The position numbers and the translations under genes were made by a program. DNA of 64,000 nt from Microbacterium sp. LWO14-1.2 (GTDB lineage Bacteria > Actinomycetota > Actinomycetes > Actinomycetales > Microbacteriaceae): contig NZ_CP151633.1 of NCBI RefSeq assembly GCF_038397715.1, positions 1,054,001-1,118,000 on the forward strand, read 5' to 3'. The notes under the pieces are model-generated. The model made no database searches, had not been told where the DNA came from, and saw only the letters and a list, made by a program, of their open reading frames with translations. Shown here one piece after another: positions 18,582 through 27,188 of the stretch. How positions within the stretch are numbered: the first letter of the stretch is position 1; each line of letters starts with the position of its first letter.

Positions 18582-19389
18582 CAGGGAACGCCGCTGACCG
18601 TATCTGGCGGATGCTCGGCGTCTCCAACCGCAGCGTGCGCAGGTTCAGGATGGCGAGGCTCCCCTCCTGTGTGTCGCGCCCGAAGCTCGCCACTCGGCGG
18701 CCATCGTCGGTCGCCCCACCGCCGGCGACGTGCATGTGCCCGTGCATGAGAAGCTCGGGTCTCACGGCATCCCATACTTGCGCCACGCGCTCACGCGACT
18801 CCTTTGACTCAGCCAGCGTCTCATCGGGGAACCCCATGGGGTTGGCGCGGAGCACCTGCCGCACGGCGCGGACCGGCGTGCGCGCCGGTGATTGGTGCGT
18901 CAGCATCACGTCAGTGGGCCCGCCCGCGATGGCCGCTTCGACATGGTTGTCCGTGATGGCCTCGTCCGGCCACCATCCTGCACCGTTGATGCGCCACAAT
19001 CGGTCAACGGATGCCGCGCCTCCGAGCGAAAGGACAGAACGCCCAGCGACGACAAGGCGGGCCGGCCGCGGAAGCAGCCAGGTGATCCTCGAGACGCGCA
19101 CCGCCTCCCCAGGGCGCTCGTCGAGCAGCGGCGTGATCTCGGACCATGGTTCATGGTTGCCGAGCGTGACGTAGATACGGTCGATGTTGGTGTCGGCGAA
19201 GATCTCGTCAGTGAGCGCCGGATCGATCCACCAGTCGCCAAGCTGGAGGATGGTGGTCACATCGGGCGCGAGCGCAGAAATCACTCGCGCCAGCGTTCTC
19301 ACCCAGCCGACGTTCCCGTGCCAGTCACCACACACCGCGACACGTTGGTCATCCAGCACGATGCGGTCCGTGTACTCGAGCGCTTCCAC
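18574..19389 (-). CDS. Calcineurin-like metallophosphoesterase
   Basis: 271 residues from GTG 19389, preceded by GCGGAGAAC; a TTG at 19458 would lie inside a perfect palindrome and is less likely. All five metallophosphoesterase blocks are present: CGDWHGN, LQLGDWW, VTLGNHEPW, MLTHQSP and MHGHMHVAGG. The fold binds two metals and cleaves phosphodiesters or phosphomonoesters; the substrate is unknown. It heads a three-gene overlapping operon with the 69-aa protein and the zinc-ribbon protein. Transcription diverges from 19537 across the palindrome at 19438-19459. Confidence 0.85.
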   Translation of the reverse strand: MEALEYTDRIVLDDQRVAVCGDWHGNVGWVRTLARVISALAPDVTTILQLGDWWIDPALTDEIFADTNIDRIYVTLGNHEPWSEITPLLDERPGEAVRVSRITWLLPRPARLVVAGRSVLSLGGAASVDRLWRINGAGWWPDEAITDNHVEAAIAGGPTDVMLTHQSPARTPVRAVRQVLRANPMGFPDETLAESKESRERVAQVWDAVRPELLMHGHMHVAGGGATDDGRRVASFGRDTQEGSLAILNLRTLRLETPSIRQIRSAAFPDG

Positions 19390-19437
19390 GAGTTCTCCGC
19401 TCGGCTCAGCTACCGCCCGATGACTGCATGATAACGC

Positions 19438-19459
19438 ATTGCGGACTAAAGTCCGCAAT
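19438..19459. promoter_or_regulatory. Perfect palindrome, probable operator for two divergent island operons
   Basis: ATTGCGGACT-AA-AGTCCGCAAT: two 10-bp arms, no mismatch, 2-bp centre. It lies between the metallophosphoesterase operon (minus) and the gene at 19537 (plus). The size and symmetry suit a dimeric repressor. The regulator is not identified; the frameshifted HTH-like gene at 20069 is one candidate. Confidence 0.7.
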
Positions 19460-19536
19460 AGGACTACCGCTCCTCGCCGAACGGCGGAGCAACGACGGCC
19501 GTCGTCGTCCTTTCATCCGCCACGCATAGGGGGTGC

Positions 19537-20046
19537 ATGACCATCCTGAACGAGACCCCGTTCCCCCTCTTCCTCACTTATGAGGAGGTGGCCGCGTACC
19601 TGCCCGACGTTCCGCTCGTCGAGACGGTCGACATTGGCGGGCATCGCATCCTCCCCATCCGCGCGCTGGCTCCCGACCTCGAATCCGACGAGATCCACGA
19701 GGCCATCCACCTCACCGAGCGCGAGAACGTCGACGCCCTGCGCACCGCCGACGGCGAGCTTCGTTTCGAGTACGCCTGCACCCAGCTCGAAGTTATCCTC
19801 GCCCTGGCCGAAGAGCAGGGAGTCCGTGCGTGGGATGTGGTGGCCTACATCGCGCAGCAGGTCTTCCCGGAGCTCACCTTGCTGGACTCGACGAAGACCC
19901 CCGTCACCACCCTCGACGCACTCCTCCGCCATGACGGCGTCGACCAGCGTTCGTTCCACCTCATGTCGAACTTCCCGCTGAGCGTTGCGCCGCCGAAGTG
20001 GTTTCCGAAGGGCGGGATGCCGAACGTGGTGTTCAGCGGGATGTAG
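19537..20046 (+). CDS. Hypothetical protein (169 aa) in island
   Basis: 169 residues, ATG start with AGGGGG 4 nt before it. Mixed alpha/beta composition with no signal peptide or membrane segment; visible stretches include FLTYEEVAAYLPDVPLVETV and EVILALAEEQGVRAWDVVAY. I do not recognise a family. It is 22 nt upstream of the frameshifted gene at 20069, so the two were one operon. It diverges from the metallophosphoesterase operon across the palindrome at 19438. Confidence 0.65.
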   Translation: MTILNETPFPLFLTYEEVAAYLPDVPLVETVDIGGHRILPIRALAPDLESDEIHEAIHLTERENVDALRTADGELRFEYACTQLEVILALAEEQGVRAWDVVAYIAQQVFPELTLLDSTKTPVTTLDALLRHDGVDQRSFHLMSNFPLSVAPPKWFPKGGMPNVVFSGM

Positions 20047-20068
20047 AGCGCACACGGGGAGATCTCTC

Positions 20069-20342
20069 ATGAGTGAAGAGCCGAGCCGTCGGGCTGAGAT
20101 CGTCGGCCAGTGCTACACCGCAACAAGCTTGTCCCGCACCTTGGTGGGCAGAGGACAAGATCACCCAGGCTGCGGTCGAGCTTCACGTACTCGAGCTCGA
20201 TGCCAGCGACGGCGTCGTCCTCTACCCCGCGTTTCAGTTATGCGACGGTCACGTCGGCAACGGGCTCACCGCGGTTCCTCCCCAGTGGGCCCGCACCTTC
20301 GGCGTCGTGAGCAGCTGCTCGATGCGACGCGTCCGGGGCTAG
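20069..20342 (+). pseudogene. Frameshifted DNA-binding/antitoxin-like protein
   Basis: ATG 20069 opens MSEEPSRRAEIVGQCYTATS and continues to SRTL. The reading then moves by one frame near 20146-20150 to WAEDKITQAAVELHVLEL and GVVLYPAFQLCDGHVGNGL. The joined product resembles small actinobacterial HTH proteins with a [VL]YPAFQ motif (as in RES/MbcA-type antitoxin relatives). One missing base in the TTGGTGGGCAG stretch would explain the break. The tail after GLTAVPPQW is also unlike such proteins, so there may be a second lesion. Confidence 0.6.
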
Positions 20343-21592
20343 GGCCACAGCCTCCACGATTCCGGTAGGAACTCGCGCCATTCTTGCGTTCGACTCGCCC
20401 GAGGGAGCATCCACTTCTGCTTCCACCATGCGGCGAGCTCTGCCGTTGGAGAGGTGACCCAATCGAGTTGACTCACGTCACCACGAAGCCATTCCGCGCT
20501 GTTTCGTGCGAGCGGAGCGATGAAGACCTCTCGTTGTACGCCGTGCATTCGGAAACGAGATGGGCTCAAGCCGACGGCGGACAGACCGCGCTGGATGACC
20601 TCTCGTCGGTTGCGGAAGCCGCTCCCCCAGTTTGCATGCCGGTGCGTGGCGTCCGTCCCAGACATGTCGTTCCTGGCGGCTTCGACGAGCAAGTCATACA
20701 CCTCGCCCGAGAAGTGAAAGTCACCAGTTCCCTGGGTGAAGCCCACGCTGCGCAGCGCGAGCGAGCCATCGGATGCGCGTACCCGGTTGTACACGGAGCT
20801 TCTACCAAGGGCCGACGCAGTGGTCACGAGGGCAAGAGAGGCCTGCGGGTCACGCCTAGAGATCAACGTCTCACGAGCGCCGTAGCGCTCGTCGAAGACG
20901 CTACGCAGCTCATCGCTGCGCAATAGCAATGCTGCAAGCTTGCCCGCGAGCAGCGAGTTGTATGGAGGGACAGCGCCGAGGACGAACGCATCCATGACCG
21001 ACGTCAGCCTGTCCTTTCGCTGATCCGCTGACCAGCCGAGGGCGCGGTCACGGACGCCGAGCGAGTACACAGGATCGGCAAGCCCGATGAGACCCATGAC
21101 CGCATCGCCGTGACCTTCATCAACGACGAGCGCTCGGATGCGTCGGCCGTAGCCGCCGGAAACCGGTATGGACCAATGCAACGAAACCCATCGCCACAGC
21201 AGAGCATCACGTCCCCGTCCCGGAGGCAGGATTACAAGGCGCGGCGAAACCTTCGCCGGGTCGATCTCGCTCCCCGCGACAAGGCGGGCAATGAATTCCG
21301 GCTCGTAGCGCTCGAGTGCACCGCGCGCTCGCTCTCGTTGCGATGCGACCGCAACCTCGTGCAACGAGCGCACGCTGTTCTTGTCGCCGACCGGAGCCAA
21401 GAGACCCTTATCGTCGAGAAGTTTGAAACCTTGAGCACCCAAGCTCAGCAGGATGCGCTTTCGAAGCTCAGGCTCGCTCAGAGCTGCCTCGTTCGGTTCT
21501 TGGGGCGGGTCTGAAGAGACGCGCAGCGCGTTCGTGTGCACGTTCCTCCTCGGCTCAGGGCGTTCTCCGCCTTGGTTCATCGTACGGTTCAT
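20339..21592 (-). CDS. DruA-like protein (DUF4338), orphan Druantia component
   Basis: Up to 417 residues. DUF4338 features: GYGRRIRALVVDEGHGDAVMG, GLADPVYSLGVRDRALGWS, MDAFVLGAVPPYNSLLAGKLAA and VTTASALGRSSVYNRV. DruA is a component of the Druantia anti-phage system, whose hallmark partner is the large helicase DruE. No druB-E homologue is present here, so it is an orphan or acts with other island genes. The start is uncertain: ATG 21592, ATG 21580, or GTG 21541, which has AGGAGG only 3 nt upstream. Confidence 0.82.
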   Translation of the reverse strand: MNRTMNQGGERPEPRRNVHTNALRVSSDPPQEPNEAALSEPELRKRILLSLGAQGFKLLDDKGLLAPVGDKNSVRSLHEVAVASQRERARGALERYEPEFIARLVAGSEIDPAKVSPRLVILPPGRGRDALLWRWVSLHWSIPVSGGYGRRIRALVVDEGHGDAVMGLIGLADPVYSLGVRDRALGWSADQRKDRLTSVMDAFVLGAVPPYNSLLAGKLAALLLRSDELRSVFDERYGARETLISRRDPQASLALVTTASALGRSSVYNRVRASDGSLALRSVGFTQGTGDFHFSGEVYDLLVEAARNDMSGTDATHRHANWGSGFRNRREVIQRGLSAVGLSPSRFRMHGVQREVFIAPLARNSAEWLRGDVSQLDWVTSPTAELAAWWKQKWMLPRASRTQEWREFLPESWRLWP

Positions 21593-21671
21593 GTCTCATA
21601 CATGCGCGGTCGGCGCGGTATCGATGACCCTGCCCGGATGCGCGACCGGACACCGTGCATAGACTGCAACG

Positions 21672-22492
21672 GTGGCGCGGACATTCATTGCGGGTGTGGA
21701 TGCTCCCGCACCTGACCTTCGAGTGTGGAATCGCCTGCACCGGGAGTTTCATGACGCACCCGATGAGCACCGTGCAGCTCAAATGCTCTGCCGTTTCACG
21801 GGCGGGACTCCCCTACTGCATGACAAGGACGGCAAGCAGCGAGCTGTAGACATCCTGCTCGCGCTCCCCACGGGCTCGCGAGCGGTCGTCGAAGTGTCAT
21901 CCACCTTCGACCCGATTCTCCGACGAGACACGCACAACAGCGACCGCTTCGAGGCTGACATCGCCTCGCGATACGCGGGGACGGACCGCTGGGTGCTGCA
22001 CCTGCAACCCGGCTGGGATGTGCCTCCGGCCAAACACAGACGCATACTTGCGGACGCTGTCGCCCGGGAACTCGAACAGCGAGACCCGGACTTCCCTATG
22101 GGAGCCTCGGAAGCGCGCACTGGATCTTCGCATGGAGGGACGCATCAGCACTCGGCGGCGTCGAGATACGCGGTTGGGATTCTCGGGTTCCCCGTTCACA
22201 GATCGGCGCGGCGGAAGAGCTCACCAGTTTTCTGGACGGGACAGCCATGAGAAACAAGCGCGAGAAGCTCATCACAGACGCGCGATCCGTCAGAGCTCGG
22301 CATCGGCACCTTTACTTACTCACGACGCCGACCGGCAAGAACGCCCACATTGGCACGGCGAGCACTTGGGAGCTCTCCGATGGGTCCTTTCAGCTACCGA
22401 CTGACCTCGATGAACTATGGCTGGATGGATTGAACGGACTCGTGCGTCGGTTCAACCCCGCCACCGGCTACTGGACCGAGTACTCAGTCTGA
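21672..22492 (+). pseudogene. Frameshifted hypothetical gene (~273 aa if repaired)
   Basis: GTG 21672 opens a frame with MARTFIAGVDAPAPDLRVWN, LLHDKDGKQRAVDILLALPT, AVVEVSSTFDPILRRDTH and ends sensibly at ELEQRDPDFP (about 22097). After that the frame gives atypical residues to a stop at 22250. The +2 frame carries a natural continuation YGSLGSAHWIFAWRDASALG ... EELTSFLDGTAMRNKREKL and runs to 22492. One missing base in the TTCCCTATGGG run explains it. The 81-residue frame from ATG 22247 could still be translated alone because it overlaps the upstream stop (ATGA). No family recognised. Confidence 0.6.
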
Positions 22493-22498
22493 TGCGGC

Positions 22499-22744
22499 TC
22501 ACAGCTCAGCGACGGCGAAAGGTTCGGCTACGGTCATCCCCAGCACAGCCGCGAGGCCACTTAGCGTCGCGGTCCGTGGGTTAGAGGGACCGACCTCACC
22601 TTTCCTGCCGGAAGCTCGCCCCGACTCGATGAGCTGCAGCTGATGCTTGGTGATAGCTGCCTGATCGGCGGGTGACTCCTGCGACAGACCGCGAGCGTTC
22701 CTCGACCGGCGAAGCGTGCCGCCCAGCCGGCTCGCGCACCTACC
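22499..22744 (-). pseudogene. XRE-family HTH regulator, start not resolvable
   Basis: The C-terminal ~80 codons encode a clear Cro/C1-type helix-turn-helix: LGGTLRRSRNARGLSQESPA, then AITKHQLQLIESGRASG, NPRTATLSGLAAVLGMTV. The frame remains open upstream to 22930 but the composition there is antisense-like, and no start codon lies at the expected position before LGGTLRR. Either the 5' end was lost or an undetected frameshift separates it from its start. It converges with the broken gene ending at 22492. Confidence 0.55.
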
Positions 22745-22930
22745 TAGATGGCATTGATTATGACGCAGCAGGGACTTGGGTCCGCGGATTCGGAGACGTT
22801 CGGAACCTGAGACAATTGCGTGGCGCCGCGCGCACCGATTGGAGCGCCGGGCTTCGATATCGGCGCCACAGCCACCAGAGGAGTCGGCTTGCAGACGACA
22901 GCCCATCGCACCGTTCGGAACGACCCGCAT

Positions 22931-23356
22931 GTGAACACGGTGCTACTGTCCGTGAAACCTCAGTTCGCTCGGCGTTTACTCTCGGGCCACAAGACCGCCG
23001 AGGTTCGCCGCCGCTTTCCGACGCTCGCTCACGGCACGGCCGTGTACCTATACGCCAGTAGCCCCCTTCGTGCCATCATCGGTGTTCTTCACATCGAAGC
23101 AGTGCGCACAGGCGCCCCCGAGGTCCTGTGGCCGCGATACGGCGATCAGCTCGACATCACGGAAGAGTACTTCCTGGAGTATCTCGGGGACAGAGGCACT
23201 GCTTCCGTCGTCGAGCTGCGGGTCGACGAACGATGGGACCGCCCCGTTTCGCTGGAGAGCATGCGCGAATTCGCGGCACTCGAGCCGCCCCAGAGCTATC
23301 GTTATCTAAGCGCCGACCAACAGGACATACTCCGCAGTCTGTCCAGGGCAATTTAG
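22931..23356 (+). CDS. ASCH (PUA-like) domain protein
   Basis: 141 residues from GTG 22931; the frame is open from 22820 but the extension is not protein-like. The ASCH fold appears in VNTVLLSVKPQFARRLLSGH, KTAEVRRRFP and AVYLYASSPLRAIIGVLHIE, ending with a Tyr-rich helix (PPQSYRYLSADQQDIL). ASCH domains bind RNA or modified nucleotides; bacterial members occur in conflict and regulatory settings. It ends 173 nt before the kinase-ATPase operon and points the same way, so it could be an accessory or regulator of that system. Confidence 0.78.
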   Translation: MNTVLLSVKPQFARRLLSGHKTAEVRRRFPTLAHGTAVYLYASSPLRAIIGVLHIEAVRTGAPEVLWPRYGDQLDITEEYFLEYLGDRGTASVVELRVDERWDRPVSLESMREFAALEPPQSYRYLSADQQDILRSLSRAI

Positions 23357-23453
23357 CGTCACCGCCGATTCCCGCGCCTCCGTCGCCCTTTTGCACGGGA
23401 ACCCGCCTGGCACATCTTCAGAACAGCTGTGTCACAGTTTCGATGCACTTGCA

Positions 23454-23481
23454 TACAGGAACGTACCTGTACCGGCATAAT
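23454..23481 (+). promoter_or_regulatory. Palindrome and -10-like box upstream of the kinase-ATPase operon
   Basis: TACAGG-N6-CCTGTA spans 23454-23471 and is followed 4 nt later by CATAAT (23476-23481), a fair -10 hexamer about 50 nt before the ATG at 23530. No -35 with normal spacing is obvious (TTGCAT at 23449 would need 21 nt). This suggests a regulated promoter, with the regulator unknown. Confidence 0.4.
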
Positions 23482-23529
23482 GTGCAATGCGAGTGGGGAC
23501 GACATCACCCCGATTACGAGAGGGGCGGC

Positions 23530-26034
23530 ATGTCTGGTCATGGGGGACCCCGGCTTGACGCGGAAACAATCGCACTGATGACGTCGCTCGACGCCTTCGA
23601 AGAGCACACCTTCGAAGCGGGTCACAAGTACACGGCAGTCGAGTTCGTGGCGCGCGGCGAGACAGGTTTTGTGTGGCGAGTGAAAGATCGCTACGGGCGA
23701 GAGCGGGCGGCGAAGTTCACCCCCATCGAGTTCACCGACGAAGCTGACCCTCGGCGCGAGTTCGATCTGAGACAAGCGCTGCCCTCCCCGCTTTTCACAC
23801 GCGCTGAAGACTTTGACATGTGGACACACTCGGCCACAGGAAAGCGGTTCCAGGTCATCGTCGAAGAATGGGTAGCGGACGCATCTACGCTCGAAGACTT
23901 CGTCAGGTTTCATCCCGACCGAATCGACATCAACACCGTCGTTGGACTCGTGCGGCACCTATCCAGCGCCCTCGACGCATTGGCTGCGAACGGCCTGGCA
24001 CACGATGACCTGCACTGGCGCAACATCCTGGTCCGCGACTCGCTCCCCGGCGAGGTGAACTACTCGCCCACCGCGAACACCCTGCAGCTGGTCATCGTCG
24101 ACACCGGGAGCCTGAAACTCATCCAGGACACGCACAAGCCGTGGACCGACTACAACCACCTCGCGCACCACCTCGCGCACATGCACAACGTGATGCATGC
24201 ACGCCGAGACCTGACAGCCAGCGACCGGGAGTTCCTCGGCGAACTTCGGGACATCATGCCGATGCTCATCGAGGAGGACGCGGACCGAGGAATACGAACC
24301 GGAAAGGAACTTCGTAACCACATCGACGAGGCGTATGAGCGTGTGCGTTTCGGCGGCCCTCGCCGCACCAGGGCTCTCACTAACCCATTCGAGTTCATCA
24401 GCGCGGAACAGATCAGCAGCGACAGCCTTCTTCTCGACCTCTTCGCCACAACCTCATGGCTCGAGCAGGTCACCTCCGGCGACCCCGTTCTTCTCACCGG
24501 ACCGCGTGGCTGCGGGAAGAGCATGGTCCTGCGATGGATGAGCCTGCGCGCTCACGCCGAACAACGAGACAAGGAGGTGCCGCTGACCTCGCTCAACGTC
24601 GCCGGAATCTACGTCTCCTGTACCGCGGACTTCCAGAATCGTTTTGCCGAGATTCAGACCGAGGCCGACCTCGAAGCGACTCGCCACGAGGTCATCCACT
24701 ACTTCAATCTCATCCATGCGCGCGAGCTCGTCGCGACGCTCATGGCTATCGCCGCCCGCGACGACGCCGAGACTGTTTTCGGACTAGGTGACTCAGCCGC
24801 CGCGTCCATCGCCGCGTTCTTCGCTGCGCACATCCTCGAGCCGGATGGAGCATCGTTCGAGAACCTTCCTCTGCGCTCAGCGGCTAGCAGCCTCGAACGT
24901 GCCATCTTCGAGTCGCAGAAGCGTCTACACACCCATGCAGCCCCGGAGAAGACCCTCACCTCCATCTCCTTCCTGGGCGACCTGACGTCTGCGCTCGTGC
25001 GGGCTGTGCCCTTCTTCGACAAGCACCGCATCGCGTTCCTGCTCGACGACTTCAGCCTCCACCGGCTTTCCGAGCATGTCCAAAGAGCCTTGATCCCCAT
25101 TGTGTGGGAGCGACGTTCCAGTCATATGTTCAAGGTCAGCAGCGAGAAGCACGGGATCGTGGACGACTATCAGGGCGGCGAGCTCACCATCGATCTCACG
25201 CGCGAACGAATTGAAGTCGACGCGGGGTCCGAGTTCGTCTCGGCCACACCGGAGCGCAACCTCGAGTTCGCGACCCAGCTGCTGGCCAATAGGCTCAAGG
25301 CCGCCGAGTGGTCTGGCACACCAGAGCAACTCATCGGCGGCTCGCCGTCGATGAAAGCCATCGCGGAGAAGCTCGCTGATCCCACACAGAGCAACGACCG
25401 AACGTACTACGGACTCGGCACCATCGCGAACCTCTGCTCCGGCGACGTCGCGACGCTACTGTACGTCTTCCGGCATGTCCTCGCGGGCAGCACGAGCACC
25501 TCGAAAGATCAGGTGCCGACGAACAAGCAGCACACGGCCATCATCGGAGTGAGCCGCGAGATGCTGCAGTCCCTGATGCATCATCGGCCGCTCGGGAAGC
25601 AGCTACACACGCACAGTGAGGCCTTCGGCCAGTTCGCCCGCCGCATGCTCGTCGACACCGCGACACAGAGTGGCGGCGGCAAGCCAGTGCAGATCCCGCG
25701 AATCGAGATCGACGGCGACAGCGCTGCACTGCAGACCTTGACGACCGAGCAGCAACGGCTCCGAAAAGAGCTCCTTCGCCGAGCCGTGTACATCTCGATT
25801 CAGCCCGGACGCAGCAGACACAACATGGTCACGACTACGAGGTGGCATCTACGCCGCATCTTCCTCCCTGCGTTCCTCGCGGGGCTCGGCAAAGACGAAG
25901 CCGTGAAAGCGACTGCCTCTGAATTCGGCGAGTTCCTGGACGGGCCTCAGGAGTTCCTCGACGGATGGCGCAAACGGCGACGCACGCACGAAGAACCCGC
26001 CGCTCAGCTCGACCTCTGGGGGGAGCAAGAATGA
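23530..26034 (+). CDS. Protein kinase domain fused to P-loop (AAA/ORC-like) ATPase
   Basis: 834 residues from ATG 23530 (AGGGGCGGC upstream); the longer open frame to 23128 is antisense-like. Residues ~30-270 form a protein kinase domain with every catalytic element visible: glycine loop VARGETGFVW (40-49), K62 in RAAKF, E77, HDDLHWRN (158-165; catalytic D160, N165) and DTG (191-193) in place of DFG. Residues ~290-834 are an ATPase: NPFEFISAEQI, Walker A GPRGCGKS (324-331), Walker B FLLDDF (503-508), then SSHMFKVSSEKHG and a long helical C-terminus. This resembles ORC/CDC6-type ATPases found in bacterial conflict islands. It heads a three-gene operon with 4-nt and 1-nt overlaps. Role as sensor and switch is inferred. 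Confidence 0.82.
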   Translation: MSGHGGPRLDAETIALMTSLDAFEEHTFEAGHKYTAVEFVARGETGFVWRVKDRYGRERAAKFTPIEFTDEADPRREFDLRQALPSPLFTRAEDFDMWTHSATGKRFQVIVEEWVADASTLEDFVRFHPDRIDINTVVGLVRHLSSALDALAANGLAHDDLHWRNILVRDSLPGEVNYSPTANTLQLVIVDTGSLKLIQDTHKPWTDYNHLAHHLAHMHNVMHARRDLTASDREFLGELRDIMPMLIEEDADRGIRTGKELRNHIDEAYERVRFGGPRRTRALTNPFEFISAEQISSDSLLLDLFATTSWLEQVTSGDPVLLTGPRGCGKSMVLRWMSLRAHAEQRDKEVPLTSLNVAGIYVSCTADFQNRFAEIQTEADLEATRHEVIHYFNLIHARELVATLMAIAARDDAETVFGLGDSAAASIAAFFAAHILEPDGASFENLPLRSAASSLERAIFESQKRLHTHAAPEKTLTSISFLGDLTSALVRAVPFFDKHRIAFLLDDFSLHRLSEHVQRALIPIVWERRSSHMFKVSSEKHGIVDDYQGGELTIDLTRERIEVDAGSEFVSATPERNLEFATQLLANRLKAAEWSGTPEQLIGGSPSMKAIAEKLADPTQSNDRTYYGLGTIANLCSGDVATLLYVFRHVLAGSTSTSKDQVPTNKQHTAIIGVSREMLQSLMHHRPLGKQLHTHSEAFGQFARRMLVDTATQSGGGKPVQIPRIEIDGDSAALQTLTTEQQRLRKELLRRAVYISIQPGRSRHNMVTTTRWHLRRIFLPAFLAGLGKDEAVKATASEFGEFLDGPQEFLDGWRKRRRTHEEPAAQLDLWGEQE

Positions 26035-27188
26035 GAATCACGACCGTCTCATACGACCGGGTGGCAGAGATGCTGCCGGGCGTCCAAACCCTCGAGGCGG
26101 ACCTTCGCGACTACGACGTACTCATCTGCGCCGCAGGATTCGAGGACCGCGCAACGCACATCACTGAGTGCGTCCGCACGAGCAACGCGTCCATCGCGAC
26201 CGCAATCATCCTCGACTACAACAGCAACACCGAGGACAACGCAGGCAAGCGAAACGAACTCGTATCTCTCGTGGGCGCCGCCACAGGCACCGTGCACATC
26301 ATCGATGACCAAGGAACTGAGTTCGAGTTCGACAAACGGCTCCAGTCCCTACTCCCGCCGAACGCCCGTATTCTCTTCGACGTCAGCGCGTGCAGCGGCG
26401 CCTACGTCCTGCGCGTCATGCGAGCACTCTTCGAGCATGCCCGGAGCCAGCCCATCAGCGTCGACATCGCCTACGCGTCGGCGCACGACTACAAGCCCTC
26501 GCAAGAAGAAGCCGAGAGCCTCATCAAGAGGTTCGATGAGGGCGATGCGGCCGAAGGGACAACACTCGGCCTCGACTTCGACGCCGACGAGACCGCACAC
26601 ATCATCGCCCCCGGCGACGTGCGGTTGGAACCCGTGTCGGAGAGCGCCGTCGTCATCTGCGGGTTCAACGCCGACAGAGTCGCCGCGTCGCTGGACAAGA
26701 TCGACACGTCGTTCAACATCGACAAGAACCATCCTGACGTGAGGTTCATCAGCGGTCACCCACCACGCAGTCGCGACGAGTGGCGGTACGGCGTTATGAA
26801 CCGCATCAACGGCCTCCGCCCGTCACAGAAAGCGTCGACGCTGCACTATCAGGAGACCCTGCGGCACCTCGAAGCAGCGTATTCCGCCACCGAGCCGCGC
26901 AGTCGTCTCACCGTTCTGCCTTTCGGTTCGAAGATGCAGTCCATCGCCGTCGCCCTTTTCGCGGAGGCGCATTCCGATGTGCGCGTGCAGATGCTCCCGC
27001 CCGTGAGCTACGGCGGCGCCGGCTACTCCCACGGTGTCGGCGAAACGTATCTGCTTCCGCTCGGAGACTTCGGGCGACTCAGCACGACCGTCAGAGCCAT
27101 CAATGCGCTGTGCATCGAGGAGGACGTCGACAAGCGACCGCGGACAACCGCGGTAGCTTTGACCGACCCGCTGGGAGGGGCGCTCTAA
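26031..27188 (+). CDS. Unrecognised two-half alpha/beta protein with GFEDRA motif
   Basis: 385 residues, ATG overlapping the kinase-ATPase stop (ATGA). No family recognised. There are two similar-looking halves: residues 30-41 VLICAAGFEDRA and 207-216 VVICGFNADR each begin a strand-loop with a conserved acidic-Arg pair. Further conserved-looking loops are FDVSACSGAYVLRVMRAL (from about 116) and PFGSKMQSIAVALF, and a Gly-rich PPVSYGGAGYSHGVGETY. This looks like a duplicated Rossmann-like fold, possibly nucleotide-binding or hydrolysing. No signal peptide or membrane segment. Its place between an ATPase and a membrane protein suggests signal transmission or an enzymatic effector; that is inference. 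Confidence 0.7.
   Translation: MRITTVSYDRVAEMLPGVQTLEADLRDYDVLICAAGFEDRATHITECVRTSNASIATAIILDYNSNTEDNAGKRNELVSLVGAATGTVHIIDDQGTEFEFDKRLQSLLPPNARILFDVSACSGAYVLRVMRALFEHARSQPISVDIAYASAHDYKPSQEEAESLIKRFDEGDAAEGTTLGLDFDADETAHIIAPGDVRLEPVSESAVVICGFNADRVAASLDKIDTSFNIDKNHPDVRFISGHPPRSRDEWRYGVMNRINGLRPSQKASTLHYQETLRHLEAAYSATEPRSRLTVLPFGSKMQSIAVALFAEAHSDVRVQMLPPVSYGGAGYSHGVGETYLLPLGDFGRLSTTVRAINALCIEEDVDKRPRTTAVALTDPLGGAL

Noticed and set aside
23128..23529. Longer start for the kinase-ATPase protein
   Set aside because: The extension overlaps the ASCH gene in another frame and is Arg/His-rich; ATG 23530 has a good ribosome-binding site and starts the conserved part.
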